NCBI GenBank assembly: GCA_037043455.1
Contig: JAWPHD010005568.1
Location: 96,665-160,664, forward strand
Direction: 5' to 3'
Source: Cyrtodaria siliqua
Lineage: Eukaryota; Mollusca; Bivalvia; Adapedonta; Hiatellidae
DNA length: 64,000 nucleotides
Positions 1 to 10,591 of this stretch are shown one piece after another (within the stretch, counting starts at the first letter, position 1; every line of letters starts with the position of its first letter). The notes beneath the pieces are model-generated. The model had not been told where the DNA came from. It worked only from the letters and a program-made list of their open reading frames with translations, and made no database searches. The translations under genes were made by a program, and so were the position numbers.

Positions 1-171
1 GTAGATAAAACGGGTTGTGACCTCCTGCATAAAGTGGCCCATAATTTACTATTACATAGTTTCTACCATGTGAAGCTAACTTCTTCTGTACCCTTAGATT
101 TGGTATTTTGGCTCCATCCATTGGGACCCCCTATAGTGGGGAAATCCAGCAAAATAACACACACAAAAAAG

Positions 172-645
172 TTCTAATTTGGTATGGTCATTTATGGCGT
201 ATATAAAACGGGTTTCACCTCCTGCAAAAAGTACCCTCGACTGACGTACTACTTGGGGAACTTGCAGTTATTTATTATTGCGAAGTTTCCGTCTTTTGAT
301 GCTCTCTCTATACTCAGAGAGATTTCAAGTTCATGTGTGGTGTGTTTCTTAGTTAAAGATGTTAGATGCTCAACAAGTTTTCTTTTTGGCTCCATGCCCT
401 GGGGCTACCTAGTGGGTAATCAAGTAAAAAAAAAATGCATATCTTGTCAAAATTTGAATGCATTTAATTCTAATTTGCTATGGTCATTTAGGGTCTCGAG
501 GTACAACATATATAAAATGGGATTTGACCTCCTGTTTAAAGGGGCCCCTCTACAGGGATACAACTTGGGGAGCTGAAGTTGCAGTAATTTACTATTTCAG
601 AGTTTTGTCTCTACATGGGTACAACTTGGGGAACTTGCAGTAAGT
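172..645. repeat. Diverged interspersed repeat, partial copies
   Basis: Two partial copies, near 172-260 and 470-560, of a segment containing 'ttctaatttg.tatggtcattta', then 'tataaaa.ggg' and 'acctcctg'. A third piece near 1-40 shares the last part, and 'tacaacttggggaacttgcag' phrases recur around 255-270 and 618-640. The first segment matches the arms of the 155-bp inverted-repeat element at 6393-6547, so these look like older fragments of that family. No coding capacity; the small ORFs here are incidental. Confidence 0.4.
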
Positions 646-724
646 GATTTGTTCCACTGCATTTTGCTCAGTGCAGGGCAAAGGGTTTTGTCAAATTTGC
701 CACAACAACTAATTTACCCCCACC

Positions 725-760
725 CCCAACCACAGACTCCATAAAGACAATAGAGCGATA
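725..760. repeat. Terminal fragment of a tandem-cored element
   Basis: The phrase 'tagagcgatacaggccctct' followed by 'tgttt' closely matches the right end of the element at 26477-27655 (phrase at about 27630-27655) and the reverse complement of the element end at about 6230-6270. It is a solitary end with no recognisable core next to it. Confidence 0.4.
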
Positions 761-880
761 CAGGCCCTCTTGTTTCATTGGCTGTCCTGCTTTCTCCGAA
801 ATTTATGTTACATTCAGTTCACTTCCGATAACATCGGCCCAAGTTAAGGTACTCATTCTGTTTATGTTCTACTTGAAAGT

Positions 881-1115
881 ATGGCCATCTTTTTCCTGAT
901 TCTACATTTATTTGTTGCAGAGTCTAATGCAGAGGCAGAGAGAATTAGAGACGTTTTCACCCACAGATCTGGAGAGACAAGACACACTGGTGCATTAAAG
1001 AGTTATGAAATTAGGGAAGTTTTCATCAACGGATCTGGAGAGACAGGAAATGCTGGTGAATTGATGAATTATGGAATAAGAGAAGTTTTCACCTACTGAT
1101 CTGGAGAGACAAGTG
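881..1115 (+). repeat. Short tandem repeat (66-72 bp x ~3) with a small ORF
   Basis: Three imperfect copies start near 939, 1011 and 1077, each with 'tta.aga.gttttca', and the second and third also 'gatctggagagaca' as in the first. A 72-codon frame (881-1099) reads through them and gives a roughly 24-residue repeat around 'IREVF...GSGET'. Its first 17 residues are hydrophobic and could pass for a signal peptide, but the segment also contains a splice-acceptor-like 'tttgttgcag' near 915. There is no family resemblance I recognise; it is most likely a chance frame in a minisatellite, less likely the last exon of an unknown gene. Confidence 0.35.
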
Positions 1116-1592
1116 GTGCATTGATGAGATTTGTGTTATATTTTGTTGTTCCATATGTTGACAGCTTTAAGACATTCTGATAATGCTGTCATATGTTCAC
1201 ACAGACATATGAGGCAGTTATCATTGTATCATAGGCAGATATTTATTATTAATTTATATAAGGGCTGTTCCATTAAATCCTACCCGGGACCCCAGGAATG
1301 CAATTTAATTAACATCTACGGATGAACCCTATTTCAGAAATTTGGTTCTTTAAACTAAATTTTGCATCTACATGTATGTGTGGGTGTTCAATTTCAAAAG
1401 TGCCTTCCTGGGTTCCCGCGTATGTTTCAGTGGAATAACCCTAATGTCGTTTCTATTAAAGTTAACTATTTTCCAGCTTCCAGTCTGACATGTTAAGAGT
1501 TGTATATAAAATCCCACAGTCAAAAAACAAGCGGCTACAAAACAATATTAACCCATTTCAATGCTTTCTTGTCAATTTAATCAAGTCATTTT

Positions 1593-1986
1593 ATGCTCCC
1601 CAAAGGGCGAGCATATAGTTGCCGCTTCGTCCGTCCATGCATCCTGTGTCCTTGTGTCCATCACACTTTCGAGTTATTTTTCTTTGTATTTTATACTTAG
1701 AATTTTTGTCCGGAGCATATCTTCAAAACTACTGATGGGACTACAATGAAATTTCACACAATGATAGAGGGCAATGAGAGAAAGTACAAAAGGCAAGAAC
1801 TGTAACTCTGTCATCATTCAAATTAGAGTTATTGCCCTTGTAATTTTATACTTAGATTTTTTATCTGGAGCATAAACTACTAATGGAACTGCAAATTGAA
1901 AACTGCTGCGTGATACAAGGCCATATGATAAGTTGTGGATACATTGCGGGGAGCATTCATCGGTTCTACCGATTTTCTTGTTTATT
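1593..1986 (+). repeat. ATGCTCCCC-ended non-autonomous element
   Basis: It begins ATGCTCCCCAAAGGGCGAGC, followed by 'cgtccgtcc', and closes with GGGGAGCAT at 1948-1956 and then 'ttttcttgttta'. The ends form a 9-bp inverted pair. The core holds two diverged copies of a segment with 'ttttatacttag' and 'gagttattgccctt'. The plan is the same as in the elements at 17178 and 24769, though the sequence is diverged. Confidence 0.6.
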
Positions 1987-2549
1987 TTTTCATGCCTAGC
2001 TATCAAGTTGATATAAAAAAGCGCATTTTTGGTATATGGTATTCTTCCAACACCATTGTTTGACTTGGGTCATGCACACACAATTATATGGACGATTTAG
2101 TGCATACACGTCTATGAATGGCAAGACGATTTTTGATATGCGCCGTCCTTCGACGTACATACGCATTTGGCTTTTTTATGTGTGGACATAAACAGTCAAT
2201 TCAGACTGAAACACTGAATTTTATAAATGTACAACTTACCTAAAGTGAAGAATGATCATTTGTTATCCATTTCACATTAAAATTTTAATCCAAAAAAGAT
2301 TTTGTTAAGAAATACATTAGTTTAAATCTAGGTACTATGCATTGTTTGAACGGCAAAACATAGGTGTCTTGCGCAGTGATGTCATCATACAAGAAACGTT
2401 TACACGCGGCCATGTTACATGCGCATATATTGTGAAATATATATGTTTATTAATGTAAATATATCTAACTTTGCCATAAATGTGATATTCAACTAAGGAT
2501 TATTATAAACTCCCCCACCCACACCACACACACCCCCACTCCCACCTGC

Positions 2550-3430
2550 AAAGTGTGGGGTATACTGGAATCACCTTGTCCGTCCGTCCGTCTGTCCTTA
2601 GACGCAATTCTTGTCTGGGCTATTTCTCAGTAACTCCTTCTTAGAATTTCGCAAAACTTACTAGGAAGTATCAGTATCGAGTGGACATGTACATACTATC
2701 ATGATGTTCTGATTGATAATTTTCCACTGAGTTACGGCCCTTCGTAATTCAAATATATGTCTAGATGCAATTCTTGTCCGGGCTATTTCTCAAGAAGTCC
2801 TTCTTAGAATTTCGCAAAACTTGCTAGGAAGTATCGATATCGAGTGGACATATGTATACTTTCATGACGTTCCGGTTCGATAATTTTCCACTGAGTTATG
2901 GCCCTTTGTATGTCTTATATATATATATATATAATACAAAATTCTTTTCCGGGCTTTTTCTCTAAAACTCCTTGTTAAAATTTAGCAAAACTTACTAGGA
3001 AGTATCAGTATCAAGTGGAGATGTGCATATTGTCATGACATTCCGGTTCAATAGTTTTCCACTGAGTTATGGCCCTTGTAATTTTTAATGCATTTCATAC
3101 TTGGTAGTCAAATAGAAAATTCTTGATCGGGCTATTTCTCTAAAAACCCATGTTATAATTTAGTGAAACTTGCAACAAAGCATCAATATCAAGTGGAGAT
3201 GCGCATGTTTTGGTGACGTTCCGGTTCGATAATTTTCCACTCAGTTATGGCCCTTCGTATTTTTAATGCATTTCATACTATTTGGTAGTCCAATAGAAAA
3301 TTCTTGTCTGGGCTTGTTCTCTATAATATATATCTATATATCTTATAGGAACATCCTCTTGTATGTTTATCCACCCCCAACAAGTTGCCAGCGGGGGGTA
3401 TTTGTCCGCCTCCGGCGACAGTTCTAGTTA
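2550..3430 (+). repeat. Tandem-cored element, ~4 units of 163-182 bp
   Basis: After an opening 'tgtggggtatactgg' and the run 'gtccgtccgtccgtctgtcc', a unit beginning 'caattcttgtc.gggctattt' recurs near 2601, 2764, 2935, 3113 and 3295 (the last partial). Each complete unit contains 'gataattttccactgagtta' followed by 'ggccctt'. It closes with 'cctcttgtatg' and a 'gcggggggtat' phrase mirroring the start. A (TA)n run sits at about 2918-2934. Non-coding. Confidence 0.6.
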
Positions 3431-3633
3431 TTTACTGATTAGGTACATGTAAGAGCGTTTATTTAGAGGTTTGTTGTGGTTTATTTGAGATACCGGTATT
3501 AGTTTATGAGTATGGCATGGGGGCTGAAATTGTCCACGCGGTTTTTGGTCAAACGCAATGAGACATCATGGGGTGCATCTATAAACATCCGAATATAAAA
3601 AAGCACCCCAGATGTCAAATAAATTTGACTAAT

Positions 3634-3950
3634 GGAATTGAATTGAATGTTGTTTAACGGCTCATCAACACAGTATAGGTTATTTAGAGCCGCCCCATAG
3701 AGAGGGGAATGATACATAGGAATCCAGGAACCTGCCCTACTCTTATTATCGAATAGATTCCTATGGTTCTTTAACGTGCTCGGAGGATAGACCAATACAC
3801 GGGACCGCCAGGTTTACGTTCCCATCCGACGGACGAGGCTAAGGGAAAGTGTCTTGCCCAAGAACACACCAACGGAACTCATTGGCACCACAGAGGATTG
3901 AACCCGGGGCCTCCGGTTACAAATCAGCCGCGCTATCAACTGCCGCGGAC
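3634..3950 (-). mobile_element. tRNA-derived SINE, antisense
   Basis: On the minus strand the unit starts with a tRNA-like head: a box-A-like segment (reverse complement of about 3929-3943) and box B GGTTCAATCC (complement of 3895-3904). The body contains 'cttgggcaagacactttccc', a motif widespread in marine-animal SINEs, and 'cacgttaaagaacc'. It ends in an (ATTCA)n-type tail (3634-3650). A second copy of the body lies on the plus strand at 24625-25265. Element ends are approximate. Confidence 0.7.
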
Positions 3951-3959
3951 GATATTATA

Positions 3960-4379
3960 TATTAAACCAGTACAACATGAATATAACACACAAATACAAT
4001 AACCAAATTTTGATCTTAGACTTAATTTATGGAATATCTCAGTTGCCCAGACCGAAAACAGAAAATATGTCACAGACTTAATTGAAATATGGTGTAGGTA
4101 ATGTTATATTATATACTTATATCCTCGCAAAATATGGTTAAAGTTAATATAGAAATGGACTGAAGAATATTTGTATATCTGTATATTTAAATAACTAAAA
4201 TTGTTGATGTATATAGATTTTTGGAGTTCATAATATTATGATACTGTTTATCTTCTATGATGTATATATATATGACATTGTGATATTTATTGCAGCAGAC
4301 AATAGTTAAAAACTACTCCCAAATTACAAATTACTAAGTAATTATAATAATTGATTGTACCGTAGGTTTCATTGTCCAG
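3960..4379. other. AT-rich stretch, nothing recognised
   Basis: About 420 bases of AT-rich DNA between the SINE and the next inverted-repeat element. I see no ORF, repeat or RNA motif. Confidence 0.5.
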
Positions 4380-4499
4380 TACTGGGACCCGTTTCACTAA
4401 ACATCTTATGATAAATTTCATTGTAAGTGAAATTCTTAAAGTATAGCTATCCCACCAACAACAGCCAAATTTTACAACATATGTACACCGTTTCTAAAC

Positions 4500-4531
<32 letters not shown>

Positions 4532-4954
4532 TTTTGAGATTCCAAACTCTATAGACGCAATATAAACAGCTTTAAACAGCCAGGAAAAACACCCGAACTT
4601 GAGCATCCAACAAATAGTTAACTCGTAATTCATTTTACATATTTAATCATGGATATTTTAAGAACCGCTGAATAAATCTTTACTTTAAATCAGCACATAT
4701 ACATTATTATATGACCTGAACATCTGGATATAGTTTTGGTAAACGGTTTTGTTGTGTAATTTTGGCGTGTTAGTTTCTTTAAATTCTTTTTTGTTTTTCA
4801 AAATAAAGAAATAAAAAAAATGTTTAGATTTTCTAATTGTTGCTGTGTCGACAAAACATTTTGTTACTAAACAGAAATAATAGGGGTTGGTGCTTAATTT
4901 GGTGCTTAATGATCAACATTATCGTAAGAAGTTTAGTGAAATGGGCCTCTGGTA
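4380..4954. mobile_element. MITE with GTTTCACTAAAC-type inverted ends
   Basis: The left end TACTGGGACCCGTTTCACTA (then 'aacatcttatgataa') pairs with the right end, whose complement reads TACCAGAGGCCCATTTCACT and then 'aaacttcttacgataa'. This gives about 36-bp imperfect terminal inverted repeats on a 575-bp element without an ORF. A (TA)n run lies at 4500-4524. Ends of the form GGGCCCGTTTCAC are common in marine invertebrate MITEs; the superfamily cannot be assigned from sequence alone. Confidence 0.65.
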
Positions 4955-5700
4955 CCTAAGAAATGTAGTTGAATGTTGGTATATATCTGTTAGATGAGAA
5001 TGTTCCAATGATAGTGACATTCACATACCTGTTATTGCTTTACAAAATGTCCCTAGGTTTCTGCTAGGCAAGAAAGAATAATAAATTATAATACTTGTAT
5101 TACTATAAAATGTTAATTGTTTTATTTCAATCCAGGTTTGTTCCTTTAAAAATAAAGAAAGCATCTACAACTGCCATTTTTGACATGTGTATATAGGCTA
5201 GAGCATGTGTAATATGATGTGCACATCTTCCAGAAAAATATGCTTGAGTGTCCATATTTACCTGTCCGTATTTTCCCATATGAACTTAAGCATGTCCGTG
5301 TTAACTCGGTGTCGCACTAGATCACTTCAAATGAATTCCATTAAATAACTACAGTGAAGCCGAGAAGTTCCATCCAAATGAAAACGAGCGACCCACAACG
5401 TTTCCTTTTGTTTTATCTCTGGCATTATATCCTGTTTCCATGATGAATGAATGAATATTTTATTATTTGAGTTTAACTATAAAAGAATTATACATTACAC
5501 ATCATGTTAGGTTATATTGGGATAGCCACTTCAGAAGGAGGTGGGATGAAGGATGAAGTTTCCCATCAGACGCCTCCACCAAGGAGCGACCCCAGCGGGG
5601 CAGAGGTCTGTAGCTCTAAAGCCAAGATCTAATTCACTGACCTGCCACGGCTGCCGATGAGAAAATACATCTAAACTTTGACAACCTTCAAACTGGGTCA
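4955..5700. other. Non-coding stretch, nothing recognised
   Basis: AT-rich to about 5440, then a 'gaatgaatgaatatttta' motif (5448-5465) followed by a more GC-rich 200 bases (5510-5690) that may be part of an unrecognised interspersed repeat. No coding or RNA evidence. Confidence 0.4.
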
Positions 5701-5714
5701 AAGAGTACTGGGTA

Positions 5715-6228
5715 GTAGTTAACCTATAATGGCAGAGTTACGGCCCTTCGATTTTGATTTTCTTTTTCTGCGGTTTCCACCCAAAAATTTGAACATTTAT
5801 AATCCAATCTCCAAGAAACTTGAGGACTGTGTACAGGCATATCATCCATATGTGATACTTTTGAAGCCACAATCTGGGAGATTTAAGAATTTGTATGCAC
5901 CCTTCGGTCAGTCGGTTCGTCCCGAAATCTTGTCTTCGTAATAACTCAAGAACGGCTACCACTACAAACTCAAAACTTGGCAGGAATGTTTGTGTCATGG
6001 TCTAGTTGTCCCCTTTTTGGTAGATTTACTTAAGAAATGTAGTTGCTATGGTAACAAAACTTGTAAAAAATTACTAAAAATTGCTTGTCCTCACGATAAC
6101 TCTAGAACAGCTGGCACTACAAACGTCAAACTTGGCAGGAATGTTTGTGTCATGGTCTAGTTGTGAACCTCCCCCTTTGGGTAGATTCGCATCAGAAATA
6201 TGGTTGCTATGGTAACAAAACTTGTAAA
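5715..6228 (+). repeat. Tandem-cored repeat, two ~150-bp units
   Basis: 'aactcaagaacggctaccac' near 5944 and 'aactctagaacagctggcac' near 6099 start two units that share 'tggcaggaatgtttgtgtcatggtctagttg' and end 'ttgctatggtaacaaaacttgtaaa'. The left part (about 5730) carries 'cagagttacggcccttcgat'. The same 'tgtttgtgtcatggcct' phrase recurs at 8165-8185. Overlapping small ORFs on both strands are incidental. Confidence 0.5.
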
Positions 6229-7790
6229 CAAGAGGCCCAAGAGGGCCTGTGGATGCTCTACTGGCTAAAACGGCTCATATCAAGGGCTGTCATCATAAAA
6301 TGTCTATCAGTACTTGCAAAAAACACACAAAACAACAACGCGCACAACAGAAACTTAAACCCTTGACCCATGATAACAATTTAAACAAGCAGCCCTAGTT
6401 CTAATTTGGTATGGTTATTTAGGAACTCGAGGCACACCAGTTGTATAAAATAGCTTTTAATCGCCTGTAGAAGGGCCTCTTAAAACCCATTTTATATAAG
6501 TGTTGTGCCTCGAGTCCTTAAATAACCATAATAAATTAGAACTAGGGGTTGTTTTAGTTAGTAAAAACAAATGTCTCCCCTACAGGAGAAAGGGCCATGA
6601 ATCCGCCAAAATCATTAAACTGGAACACGGCGAAGACATGTGCAACTAGGCTTGGTCATCCCTACCAAGTTTCATGAATTCCAGGCAGCAGATCAGGAAA
6701 AGTAGTCGGGACAAAAGCTTATGTATTAAAACCTTTAAAGGGTTTTAAAGAGCCACAACTCCATCAAATATCATTCTACCGGAACACGACAACGATATGC
6801 GCAACTAGGCTTGTTACTGATCATTCCTTGCAAGTTTCATTGAAATCCAGCCAGAGGTTCGGGAAAACTAGTCTGGATAAAGTCAGGCCATAACTGTCAA
6901 AAATCATTCCTGCCATGTTTCTCTGAAATTCGGCCAGGGGTTCAGGAGAAATAGTCCAGTATTGTGTATTAAACCTTTAAAGGGCCATAACTCCACCAAA
7001 AATCATTCAACCGAAAGAGAGCGATGATATGCACAATTAGGCTTGATACTGATTGTCCTTGCCAAGTTACGTTAAAATTCGGCGAGGGGTTCAGCCGGAT
7101 TAGTCCGGACAAAGTTTGTGTATTAAAAACTGTAAAAGGCCATAACTGCCAAAAATATTTCAGAACACGGTGACAAAATGCTCAACTAGGCTTGGTACTG
7201 ATCATCCCTGCAACGTTTCTCTGAAATCCGGCTTGGGGTTCAGGAGAACTAGTCTGGACAAAGTTTGTACAGTAACACCTTTAAAGAGCCATAACTCTGC
7301 CAAAAATCATTCAACCAGAACATGGTGATGAAATGCACAACTAGGCTCAGTACTGTTTCGTTGAAATTTGGCCAGGAGTTTAGCAGAACTAGTCCGGACA
7401 AAGTTTATGTATTAAAACCTGAAAAGGGCCATAACTCTGTCAAAAATAATTCAATCGAAAACGGTGATAATATGCACAACTAGGCTTGGTACTGATTATC
7501 CCTGCCATGTTTCTCTGAAATCTGGCCAGAGGTTCGGGAGAAATAGTCCGGACAAAGTTTTGTGTAGTAAAACCTTTAAAGGGCCGTAACTCTGCATAAA
7601 ATCATTCAACCGGAACATGGTGAAAATCTGCACAACTAGGCTTGATACTGATCATCCTTTCCAAGTTTGCTGAAATCCAACCAGAGGTTCAACAGAACTA
7701 GTCCATACAAATTATGTGTCTTAAAACCTTTAAAGGGCCATAACTCCACAAAAATCATTCAACCGGAACAGGGTGATAATATGGGATGCG
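6229..7790. repeat. Tandem-cored element, ~8 units of 138-160 bp
   Basis: It opens with 'acaagaggcccaagagggcc' and 'ctctactgg' (6230-6265), which is the complement of the right end of the element at 26477-27655, so the two belong to one family in opposite orientation. Units carrying 'gggccataactc.gccaaaaa' and 'caactaggcttg' recur near 6747, 6885, 6975, 7138, 7276, 7425, 7570 and 7734. A 155-bp inverted-repeat element has inserted at 6393-6547. The far end is not obvious and may be cut by the block at 7785. Confidence 0.6.
6393..6547. mobile_element. 155-bp hairpin MITE
   Basis: Left arm CCCTAGTTCTAATTTGGTAT with its continuation 'ggttatttaggaactcgagg' pairs with the right arm, which ends 'attagaactaggg'. 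About 55 bases per side pair with few mismatches, leaving a short loop near 6455-6480. It lies inside the tandem-cored element at 6229-7790, and older fragments of the same sequence lie at 172-560. Confidence 0.75.
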
Positions 7791-7985
7791 AGACAACTCG
7801 TACCCGAGAAAACTCGTACCTCAGATAACTCGTAACGGTTTTCGACAACTCGATCGTACCCAATTTTTGGACAACTCGTAGGTCCTTTTTTGTTGGACAA
7901 GTCCGGTACCGGGTTTGGATAACCCATACCGGTTTTGGACAACTCTTACCCAATTTTTGGACAACTCATACCTTTATTTTTTGTT
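7785..7985. repeat. Degenerate tandem of ACAACTCGTACC-like motif
   Basis: The motif 'acaactcgtacc' or close variants appears about nine times in 200 bases (7793, 7808, 7823, 7843, 7870 and onward), with spacers such as 'caatttttgg' and 'ggtttttgg'. Two antisense ORFs run through it but only because the repeat lacks stops. Confidence 0.55.
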
Positions 7986-8746
7986 GGACAACTTGTACCG
8001 GTTATGCGTACATCAGACAGACATGGATACGTTCCACCTGGCCTGTCACCTCCTGGTCTGTGTTCGGACAGAGAGTGAGAACAAATAACGACGTGGAAGG
8101 TAATTAAGTTACATCCAGTCATACTAAACACCTGGGATCATAATAACTCAAAACTTGGGAGATTAAATGTTTGTGTCATGGCCTCATAATAGCCAACTAC
8201 CATTTATGTCCATAAAGACTATAGGCTCACACAAATATAAACAGGTATTTTTTATGGCACTTTTTATTGTGTCTTGTGCATTTCTTTGATTGAGTCATGT
8301 ATTATTTAATTGAAATGAAATTTCAAGTTAGGTCCAATAATATTCTGTTGAATGAAATGAACATTTTAATAAATTCTTTAATCGGCATCGCCTCAGATAT
8401 GAAACGTGACCTTTACCTTCAGTTATTAATTACCCGGTACCAATGAAACGACATTGATTTGCATATATATTATATATATATTTTTTAAATAACAAATAAA
8501 TAACAAATAAATAAATAACAATCTTAACCAATACAAATTAAACTGCAAGGAATTTTGTCAATTGCCTTCACGGTGTGTTGGGGTCCAGGCATTATGTGGT
8601 ACAATCATCTCTTGTTCAAAATCTTTGCGAGTTTTTAAGCATGTCGGGTATATTGAGGTTTTATCAAATATTTTCATATATTTAAGCCTTTTAAAGCATT
8701 TAATGATAAAACAAGATGGGAAAGTATCATTTAAGAACTTTTAGAT
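7986..8746. other. Non-coding stretch, nothing recognised
   Basis: Mostly AT-rich with a (TA)n run near 8464-8482 and a run of 'aataaataa' near 8490-8518. No supported gene. Confidence 0.45.
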
Positions 8747-9180
8747 TTGGTTTTATTTCACAATTTTTTCATGTGCGGGTGTCAAATGTCCAAATCGCAC
8801 AGAGTTTCGACTTCTGAAGAGATGAGTTTCTGTGAGTTTTGGTCTCACAGGGTGAGATATCACATGTATGAACATCTCTGGCCAAGTTTGATAATAATCG
8901 GCTGGATCAAAGCTAAAATGCCAGAGACTGCCAGAGTTACGGCCCTTTGACTTTTGAAAACATACAATCTTTGCGTGTTCGGTCAATAACTTGAACATTT
9001 AAAATACTATCTTAATGAAACTTGGGGACCATGTTTTTGGCCACAGTATCTCGGCCAAGTTTGTTAACCAACCATATCACACCTACATGTGTAATGAATG
9101 AGTTATGGCCCATTGACCTTTGCGGTGTCTGCTCAATAAACATTTATAATACGGTCACAAGCTTAATGCGAGTAGATCAT
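8747..9180 (+). repeat. Two-unit tandem-cored repeat
   Basis: Two related segments carry 'atctctggccaagtttg' (8873) and 'tatctcggccaagtttgtta' (9047), each followed by 'gagttayggcc.' (8933 and 9099) and 'ttgac.tttg'. The same 'gagttayggccctt' phrase marks the tandem-cored elements elsewhere in the window. Confidence 0.45.
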
Positions 9181-9243
9181 CATTTTATAATACTATACAA
9201 AAAATAGTACCTTCATTTAACAATATGAGTGATTTTGATAAAT

Positions 9244-9798
9244 TTAAAGATGCTCTACCTATATATTTTTGTCCACCAATTGATATAAACTTTACTTAAT
9301 TGTAAAGAGGACTTTGAAAAAGGTAAACGGCAATAATTTCACCCAATGTAATATGCGTTTTGCTGGGGGAAAACAGGATAGAAAAGATTGGATTTTTGAA
9401 ATTGTATTCGTAATTGTTTTAGACAAGCCGATTACGGAGATTTTCTGATCTTATTCGTTTACAATCGGAACTGCCTCGTCGGATTGGCGACGAGTTCCGA
9501 TCGATTCGTATACTATCGGAACTGTCCCGAGTAGTTTGTTTTCGTTCAACTGAATGGCATTGCGCATGTCCGATAAAATCGTAAAAACTCGTAGTTCTCC
9601 GGCAGGAATAAACGGCTGGGCAGCATTTTATTCAAGATATTGTTTTGATCATTATTAATAATTTACAGAACTGGAATACGAACCTTGTTGCTTCTTAGAA
9701 TACTCATCAAATAGCTTTGCATACATATAAATGCAGTAATATTGAGTATTTAATATTTTACATTAAAAATCGCGTAGATATAGGTAGTGCCTCTTTAA
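9244..9798. mobile_element. TTAA-flanked MITE, copy 1
   Basis: It begins TTAAAGATGCTCTACCTATA and ends 'tagatataggtagtgcctct' plus TTAA, giving about 20-bp imperfect inverted ends. It is 555 bp with no ORF. Its neighbour at 9836-10369 is a second copy in the same orientation. TTAA at both borders is the target of piggyBac-type transposases, so a piggyBac-mobilised MITE is plausible but unproven. Confidence 0.65.
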
Positions 9799-9835
9799 AT
9801 ATATAAAAAAAAAATAATAAGCAAAGACTATGATC

Positions 9836-10369
9836 TTAAAGAGGCTCTACCTATATCTTTTTTTTCAACAATTGATATAAACTTTACTTAATTATAAAGA
9901 GGACTATGAAAAAGGTAAATGGCAATAATTTCACCCAATGTAATATGCGTTTTGCTGGGGAAAAACAGGATTGAAAAGATCGGATTTTTGAAAATGTATT
10001 CGTAATTGTTTTAGACAAGCCGATTGCGGAGATCTTATTCGTTTACAATCGGAACTACCTCGTCTGATTAGCGAAGAGTTCCGATCGATTCGTTTGCTAT
10101 CGGAACTGCGCCGAATAGTTTGTAATCGCATTGCGCATGTCCGAGAAAATCGTAAAAACTCGTCGTTCTCCGGCAGGAATAAACGGCTGGGCAGAATTTT
10201 ATTCAAGATATTGTTTTGATCATAATTAATAATTTACAGAACTGGAATACGAACCATGTTTCTTCTTAGAATACTCATAAAATAGCTTTGTATACATACA
10301 AATGCAGTAATATTGAGTATTTAATAATTTACATTAAAAATCGCGTAGATATAGGTAGTGCCTCTTTAA
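9836..10369. mobile_element. TTAA-flanked MITE, copy 2
   Basis: It begins TTAAAGAGGCTCTACCTATA and ends 'tataggtagtgcctctttaa', a better-kept inverted pair than copy 1. Long internal blocks match copy 1, for example 'cggcaggaataaacggctgg' near 9600 and 10171. Small internal deletions distinguish the two. The 37-bp gap between copies and the shared orientation suggest either adjacent insertion or a tandem duplication. Confidence 0.65.
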
Positions 10370-10591
10370 CTCTATATGTATTAATTTTGTATATGACATG
10401 TTTATGACTTCGAAATCTTTATTAGATTCATAGATCAATGCTAATTTGGAATATATCCATTATCATTCTACATAGGTATTCTTACTATTTTATAAATATG
10501 AAGCAATTTTTACATATATTTAGAATATAATAAAAACAGCAGGCATTTTACACATTGTAGCATCATACAGATTATTAAAGCAAGTTATTAT

